Assembly (NCBI GenBank): GCA_021776775.1
Contig: JAJFFE010000331.1
Location: 1 to 34,721, forward strand
Source: Planctomycetota bacterium
Lineage (GTDB): Bacteria; Planctomycetota; UBA8108; UBA1146; JAJFFE01
Direction: 5' to 3'
Length of the DNA: 34,721 nt
Notes under the pieces: model-generated
What the model was told of the DNA's origin: nothing
The model's input: the letters and a program-made list of their open reading frames with translations, nothing else
Database searches by the model: none
In this document: one piece after another, positions 31,101 through 34,721 of the stretch
Numbering within the stretch: the first letter of the stretch is position 1
Layout: every line of letters begins with the position of its first letter
Made by a program: the position numbers and the translations under genes

Positions 31101-31698
31101 CGGTCAACCGACCGGCGGGCAGCAGTTCTACGTCGATCGATTGGGTTTCACCCTCGAGGTAGCTGACTCGGGCCGCCGGAGTCGTCAGGGATCCCGACGC
31201 AGCGCCGGCAATCAGGTATTGTCCGCTTTCGATGCCTTCGAACGTGTACCGGCCCGCGGAGTCCGCTCGAACGCGGGCGAGCGGCTCGATCTTCTTGCGG
31301 ATCTCAGCGCGGATCGATCCGACAGATCGGAAGTTTCGTTCGATGAGATCGAAGATTTCCGCCCCGCCGTCGGCTTCGTACTCGGCCAAGTCGGACTTGT
31401 ACAGCGTGACGCGGGCGCCCGATGATGACGCCCCGAATTCGTCGACCACGGTCCCGGAGATGCCAGATCCGCCGAGTCCCAGATCGAGCGTCGACTCGTC
31501 GGTCGACAGCAGGCCGTCCGACTCCGGAGGCTCCTCCGCTTTCGGAACATTCTCGAGATCGACCTGCGTCTGCGTCTCATCGCTCTGTTCGGTGACTTTT
31601 GTAGTCTGATACTCGGGGGATTTGTCGCCCGAAGTCGCCAGCCAGATTCCGATGCCGGCGCCGACCACGATCATGGCGACCGCGAAATTCCTGAACAT
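28102..31698 (-). CDS. Giant carboxypeptidase-regulatory-like repeat protein with RGG-type inserts
   Basis: The ATG at 31698 has GGGAAGTGG upstream and places a membrane anchor or signal at residues 4-20 (NFAVAMIVVGAGIGIWL); a GTG 33 bases earlier has no ribosome site. After an acidic Thr/Gln-rich linker come 11 repeats of about 80-125 residues, each a carboxypeptidase-regulatory-like / CNA-B-like beta-sandwich. Typical strands read SGTVVDENG-P-GA-V then D-DGEF-L-GL-PG-Y-L-A-A-GY. In repeats 4, 5, 6, 7, 9 and 10 the loop before the D-GEF strand holds Gly/Arg-rich inserts of about 10-40 residues. The protein of 1198 residues would sit outside the cytoplasmic membrane, perhaps as a surface stalk or adhesin. 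No enzyme domain or C-terminal sorting signal is seen. Confidence 0.88.
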   Translation of the reverse strand: MFRNFAVAMIVVGAGIGIWLATSGDKSPEYQTTKVTEQSDETQTQVDLENVPKAEEPPESDGLLSTDESTLDLGLGGSGISGTVVDEFGASSSGARVTLYKSDLAEYEADGGAEIFDLIERNFRSVGSIRAEIRKKIEPLARVRADSAGRYTFEGIESGQYLIAGAASGSLTTPAARVSYLEGETQSIDVELLPAGRLTGRVLGPNLSGVASASLRVSGELIDPSQFRNGGGYFSFEEVLVLLLNDFDQKGSTDSDGEFEFLRLPMLTYDIRVEAPPYAATEVKESSNSNRELEIILDDGAALTAMVFDEESRPIAGAEVSLRVDGGMMNWMSGLRNQSTATTDSDGEARFEGLAAGEYRVESSRAGYQSKSQSGVRVEKGVDRTVEITMAIGGVLAGIVVDENGSPVTDADVSARATDNGGGRGGRGGGRGNRGGFGGFGGNDDTQTKTDSRGEFRLDRLVPGKHRLTVTADRFIESQQEAETDTEELRIEMSPGVSIIGTIVDGNGEPISGARVQARAEGENEGRGGFGGFAQMFNRNRGRSTRSEKDGGFEINGLEPGAYVLSLRAEGYLSVDFDVETGDAGKLILDPAPRISGTVAGPDGALLVGARVTASAQREGGGRGGRGGRGGRGGARTSATTNAEGVFVLFVADPESDYTVTARAKGFLDASQPDLNVSGGDIDGLALRLAEAAHVFGSVRSQTGEVIVGAQITVAPYTEPTAVDDAAGRGRGGRDAAARGRGGRNGGGRNAGGRGGRGGMFGGQRSARSDALGNYEVDGLKPGTYEIRARANGYAGYTYRSIALVEGGRVSHDVVMQNELRLEGVVVDGNGTPVPSARVFVRGAESGMQRGNSSETGVFSIGGLSADELTVTTTAQGFKRSSLEGVFAGSDLIEVVLEVSYTISGVVIDSSTGAPISRANLSLTNLDAEVAAASARNGGGRGGLGGRGGRGGRGRSRTNDDGEFRITDVSSGEYRLEITADGFRTTTVDRLMVGPGERLDGFEFNMQPGARVIGTIIDDAGNPIPDVRIRGELVAVDVEAPAQPAAGGRRGGRTRGPNTRSEEDGSFVLGGLEVGNYKITITHAEFVTKVIDPQEVYEPGTRTETPVRWTVERGAEVSGKITDSSGIRVTSGRIRVQGGPNNESKNGGLEDDGSYFIGGLPAGTYTVSYYPNRSREPLVEIELELRAKQERTQHLRLP
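28531..28563 (-). repeat. Gly/Arg-rich insert in repeat 10
   Basis: About 11 residues (GGRRGGRTRGP) occupy the loop of repeat 10 where other repeats carry longer RGG runs. It is the shortest of the six inserts. Confidence 0.75.
28828..28890 (-). repeat. RGG-type insert in repeat 9
   Basis: About 21 residues, built from RGG and LGG triplets, sit between the ANLSLTNLD strand region and the DDGEFRI strand of repeat 9. The underlying DNA is a run of GGCCGCC-like units, which is prone to replication slippage. Confidence 0.8.
29407..29520 (-). repeat. RGG-type insert in repeat 7, the longest
   Basis: About 38 residues with seven RGG, GGR or RGRGG blocks lie between the AQITVAPYTE strand and the DALGNYEV strand of repeat 7. 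Alanine spacers (DAAAR) divide it into sub-blocks, suggesting growth by duplication. Confidence 0.8.
29794..29841 (-). repeat. RGG-type insert in repeat 6
   Basis: About 16 residues, GGGRGGRGGRGGRGGA, form four perfect RGG triplets in the same loop of repeat 6, between VTASAQRE and the NAEGVFVL strand. Confidence 0.85.
30070..30126 (-). repeat. Gly/Phe/Arg-rich insert in repeat 5
   Basis: About 19 residues with GRGGFGGF followed by AQMFNRNRGR occupy the loop of repeat 5. It mixes aromatic and arginine residues, unlike the purer RGG insert of repeat 6. Confidence 0.75.
30373..30438 (-). repeat. RGG/FGG-type insert in repeat 4
   Basis: About 22 residues with GGRGGRGGGRGNRGG followed by FGGFGG lie in the loop of repeat 4, before the DSRGEFRL strand. 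Confidence 0.8.
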
Positions 31699-32072
31699 TA
31701 GCCGTCCACTTCCCGGGTCGCCCCGGCTCACGTCTGTCGGATTAGGATTCGACCGGTCTGGCCGAGTCGCGACGGAGTCGACACTCCGCTTCGTAATTCA
31801 AGGGCTCTGAGGGGCACCTCCCGAGCAGTCTTGCACCTTTTCGTTTCGCAGGAAACACCTGGCAAAGTTGCGCTTAGACACGTTCGGCTGGCGGCCGCTG
31901 CTTCTGCTCGCTCCCGGCCCTGGATCGGGGCCATCCCCGCCACAAATGGCGGCGTTCGGCCCCGGCCGGGGCAACGCCCCCGTTGCGTCGACGTGGCAAA
32001 AGGTATCGAGCGAACGCCGGACCTACTATCGTCGCTTGGCCTGGCGAGGCACCCTCGAGAACTGAGCGTGTG
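31699..32072. other. Divergent intergenic region between the repeat-protein gene and comEC
   Basis: No gene is convincing in these 374 bases, although the comEC frame stays open back to 31983. It carries the perfect palindrome GCCCCGGCCGGGGC (31959-31972), partly overlapped by a GCAACG/CGTTGC hairpin (31971-31986), and CGGAGT/ACTCCG (31773-31788) in the leader of the minus-strand gene. Promoters for both genes should be here, but no clear pair of boxes is seen. Confidence 0.5.
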
Positions 32073-34409
32073 ATGTCCCATCGAGCCTCTTCGCCACTCC
32101 CGTTTCACACCGCAGTCCGCACCACCGATCCGTGGCGCCGATCCGACGAAGGTCAGATTTCCGCCCGAACCCCGCTCGTGATTCCGGCGCTGGTGTTCGC
32201 GGTGGCGCTGGGCCTGGGTGCCAGCTGGCCGACAAAGGTGACGCTGGCGGTGACTGTCGTCACCCTGGCGTCGGCGGCGCTGACCGCGTTGCGTCCGACC
32301 GCCAAGGGACGGTGGAGCTCCCTGTGGGTGGTGCCGCCGCTGATGATCGGCTTACACCTCCCGGTCGGCGTTTCGACGCCGACTCTGCCGCCGGGGCCGC
32401 ATCGCGTCACGGCTACCGTCGCCTCCCCACCGCGGGCCGTCGCCAACCGTCACGAAGGTCCACTGCGTCAACGAATGACGCTCCGCTTCGAGACGGTCGA
32501 CGGCCGACCGCAAGTAGCGCGAGTCGCATTTCACGCGCCCACCATCTCCCTGGGACGCGGAGATCGAATCAAGTTTGTCTACTGGCACGACCCCGCTCGC
32601 GCGGTACAGCGAGTGGGCCACCCGACACACGTACACTCGGTCGAACCATCCGTCCTCGGCGGGCTGGACCGCAAGCGTCACGAACTGCGAGCGTCGTGGT
32701 CGTGGCGATTCTCGGCCCCGGTCGCGGCGTGGTTCAGCACACTACTCTTGGGTGAACGCGCGGCCATCGATGACTCCACGCGACGACGCTTCCGCGACCT
32801 GGGGCAAAGCCACCTCCTCGCCATCTCGGGTTTGCACGTCGGAATCATCGCAACGTTGGCCGCCTTCGCATTGGGTCGCGTCGGACGACTGCGTACCGTC
32901 TATCAACGCTTGCTTATCGCCATGCTCTTGGTCGTCTACGCAGGACTTGCCGGGGCCGACCCCGCGGTGGTTCGTGCGACCGTCCTCGGAGGACTCGCCA
33001 CGATTGCTATCCTCCGACGTCGCGCGGGAGATTCACTCAACGCGTTGTGTTGCTCGTTCATCCTATTGACCGTCGCGCTCCCGGAGCAAGCGACAGAGCT
33101 CGGGTTCATCCTCACGTTCAGCGCGGTCCTCGGCATTGTATTGTTGGGAACAAGCCGCACCCGTCACCCGGTGCTCCGACGCAATCTAGTCCAACACCTC
33201 TCGAACCGCGTGCAACGTGCCCTCCGCATCTCGTGCGCCGCGTGGATCGGGGCGGCAATCCCCCTCGCCCTCGTCAAACCGGACGTTACGCTTTGGGCGC
33301 CGCTTTTCGCGATCGTCCTTACGCCACTGGTCGCGACGCTCCTCGGCCTCGGGCTGCTGGCAGTGTGCCCGTCTCCGCTCGACGCGGTGATCGACAGGTT
33401 GGCGCGCGGTGTGATCTGGATGCTCGACGCCACCAGTCAACAACTCGATGAGCTCCCCGGCACCCCCTCGTTGTGGCCGCCTTTGCCCGCCGTCAGCATC
33501 GTCCTCGGGCTCCTCTCTATTGCGTTCTACTGGCATGGAACGCGGACCCGCTGGCCCGCCGTGGTCACTCTCGCGGTTGCCGTAGCAATGGCGTCGATCC
33601 CGCGACGGCTACCCTGTCTCGTCACGACGAGCGTCGGGCGCGGGCAGGCGGTCTTGATCGCAACCCAACGCGCCACGCTGCTCGCGGATGCCGGAAGCGT
33701 CGATCGATCCGCGGGTGGCGCCGACACGATCGTCGGCGAACTGTGGCGACTCGGACGAACTCGCATCGATCTGATCGTGCTGTCGCATCCCCACGCCGAC
33801 CACGTACTCGCCATTCCGGAGCTCGTGCAGCGGGTCTCCGTCGCACGGGTGTGGGTCAGCGCCGAGTTTGGAAGTGTCCCGCTCGGAGCGACCATTCTGC
33901 GACAGCTCGAGCGTGCCGGCGTGCCGTGGGAGACCGTGTCGCGCGGCGACCGCGCCACGCTCGGTGATCTCGAACTCGACGTGGTCTACCCCGACTTCGA
34001 GATACCGCGAGCGTTACGGCTCTCGACCAACGACTCGTCGATCGTGCTGCGCGCCCAACACGTCTCGACTGACCTGGCGGTTGTCATTCCTGGCGACAGC
34101 GAATCATTCGCGCTCGCACGCTCCGCGCCCCGACTCACCAAGACCCCGATCGTCATCCTCCCCCACCACGGCCGCTCCATCGAAGGTCTCGAAGCGTGGA
34201 TCGAGACGATCGATCCTGACGTGTTGATCGGGTCGAACGTCGGAGTCGCCGAGCCACAGATCGAGGCGCTGCGCAAGACGCGAACCGCTCTGCTGACCTC
34301 AGAACTCGGCCACATCAGGGTCACCCACACTTCCCACGGTTGGCGACTGGAAGCTCGTCGCCCGGGGTGGAAGTCGCTCGGCGTGTGGAGTACCGTTCGA
34401 TCGCCATGA
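32073..34409 (+). CDS. comEC: ComEC/Rec2-family DNA uptake channel with metallo-beta-lactamase-like domain
   Basis: ComEC forms the inner-membrane channel for single-stranded DNA during natural transformation. The ATG at 32073 gives 778 residues; a start at 31983 is possible and neither has a strong ribosome site. Two helices near the N-terminus precede a DUF4131-like region, then the competence domain with FRDLGQSHLLAISGLHVGI (the family's AISGLH motif) and several membrane helices. The C-terminal part is metallo-beta-lactamase-like, with SHPHADHV as metal-binding motif, VVIPGDSE and ILPHHGRS. The usual GQGD entry loop of that domain reads VGRGQA here. Its stop overlaps the next gene's ATG (ATGA at 34406-34409). 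Confidence 0.93.
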   Translation: MSHRASSPLPFHTAVRTTDPWRRSDEGQISARTPLVIPALVFAVALGLGASWPTKVTLAVTVVTLASAALTALRPTAKGRWSSLWVVPPLMIGLHLPVGVSTPTLPPGPHRVTATVASPPRAVANRHEGPLRQRMTLRFETVDGRPQVARVAFHAPTISLGRGDRIKFVYWHDPARAVQRVGHPTHVHSVEPSVLGGLDRKRHELRASWSWRFSAPVAAWFSTLLLGERAAIDDSTRRRFRDLGQSHLLAISGLHVGIIATLAAFALGRVGRLRTVYQRLLIAMLLVVYAGLAGADPAVVRATVLGGLATIAILRRRAGDSLNALCCSFILLTVALPEQATELGFILTFSAVLGIVLLGTSRTRHPVLRRNLVQHLSNRVQRALRISCAAWIGAAIPLALVKPDVTLWAPLFAIVLTPLVATLLGLGLLAVCPSPLDAVIDRLARGVIWMLDATSQQLDELPGTPSLWPPLPAVSIVLGLLSIAFYWHGTRTRWPAVVTLAVAVAMASIPRRLPCLVTTSVGRGQAVLIATQRATLLADAGSVDRSAGGADTIVGELWRLGRTRIDLIVLSHPHADHVLAIPELVQRVSVARVWVSAEFGSVPLGATILRQLERAGVPWETVSRGDRATLGDLELDVVYPDFEIPRALRLSTNDSSIVLRAQHVSTDLAVVIPGDSESFALARSAPRLTKTPIVILPHHGRSIEGLEAWIETIDPDVLIGSNVGVAEPQIEALRKTRTALLTSELGHIRVTHTSHGWRLEARRPGWKSLGVWSTVRSP

Positions 34410-34721
34410 ACCAACCGCCGCCGAGAACCCTGTCCGAACTCGCCAAGCGCGTCTTGCTCGCACCGACGCTGGACGAAAAGCTCGCCCCCACACCAGGTCT
34501 CGGCGATCTCGACGACGATCGCGAAACGATCGACCCGCTGCCATTGCGGCCGGCGCGCCCCTCGAACCTACAGATCGCCACCGGCGGTCGACTAAAGGTT
34601 CCCCCTGCCGCCGGAATGGTCGATCCATCGCAGCGCATTCGGCTGCTCCACGCGCTGGCCAACCACGAACTGCAAGCGGCGGAACTCTTCGGTTGGGCGC
34701 TCCTCGCCTTTCCGGACGCCC
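34406..34721 (+). CDS. DUF455 ferritin-like protein, 5' part, cut by the window edge
   Basis: Translating from the ATG overlapping the comEC stop gives 105 residues before the right edge. The sequence has an N-terminal linker and then RIRLLHALANHELQAAELFG and WALLAFPDA, a close match to the first helices of DUF455 proteins. These have a ferritin-like four-helix fold related to the tRNA hydroxylase MiaE. The HELQAAEL segment would supply part of a di-metal site. The function of DUF455 proteins is not established. The ATGA overlap implies translational coupling with comEC. Confidence 0.85.
   Translation, partial: MNQPPPRTLSELAKRVLLAPTLDEKLAPTPGLGDLDDDRETIDPLPLRPARPSNLQIATGGRLKVPPAAGMVDPSQRIRLLHALANHELQAAELFGWALLAFPDA

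Overview
The window is GC-rich bacterial chromosome, densely coded on both strands, and most likely from a member of the Planctomycetota or a related diderm lineage. This placement is an inference. It rests on large secreted TPR proteins beside ExbB/ExbD genes with several ExbD copies, a DUF4159-like secreted protein, a giant carboxypeptidase-regulatory-like repeat protein, a LptD-type outer-membrane protein and a secretin. No rRNA, tRNA, CRISPR array, phage gene or transposase is visible.

Positions 1-13594 are read leftward. Two blocks lie there. The right-hand block (6713-13594) looks like a type IV pilus / type II secretion alignment complex in the order pilM-N (fused), a PilO-like gene, an unrecognised gene in the pilP position, and a secretin lipoprotein. 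The left-hand block (1-6324) is a compact operon of two exported TPR proteins, a MotA/TolQ/ExbB channel protein and three tandem ExbD proteins. The last ExbD starts with GTG and runs off the left edge. Its genes overlap or nearly touch, so they are probably co-translated and build an energised envelope machine.

Positions 13595-14449 are an 855-base gene-free stretch. A near-consensus sigma70-type promoter (TTGACA-16-TATACT, minus strand) lies about 700 bases before pilM, and two families of short degenerate tandem repeats lie between them. This is the most unexplained non-coding region.

Positions 14450-16718 (minus) hold a type 4 uracil-DNA glycosylase overlapping an MtaB-type tRNA methylthiotransferase. 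Divergently, 16964-23787 (plus) hold lptD-like, coaD, ridA, oppD, oppF and a DegT/StrS aminotransferase; the last three overlap by ATGA junctions. A perfect 17-bp bidirectional terminator hairpin separates this run from the next convergent genes.

Positions 23879-31698 (minus) hold three large exported proteins, each apparently with its own leader: a DUF4159/ThuA-like protein with an acidic insert, a helical-repeat protein with a cysteine-less thioredoxin-like domain, and an 11-repeat carboxypeptidase-regulatory-like protein. In six of those repeats a loop carries an arginine-glycine (RGG-type) insertion, which is the most unusual coding feature here. Positions 32073-34721 (plus) carry comEC overlapping the start of a DUF455 ferritin-like protein cut by the right edge.

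No complete novel defence or mobile system was found. The strongest leads are the RGG-inserted repeat protein, the repeat-bearing leader before pilM, and the fused PilM-PilN with poorly conserved partners.
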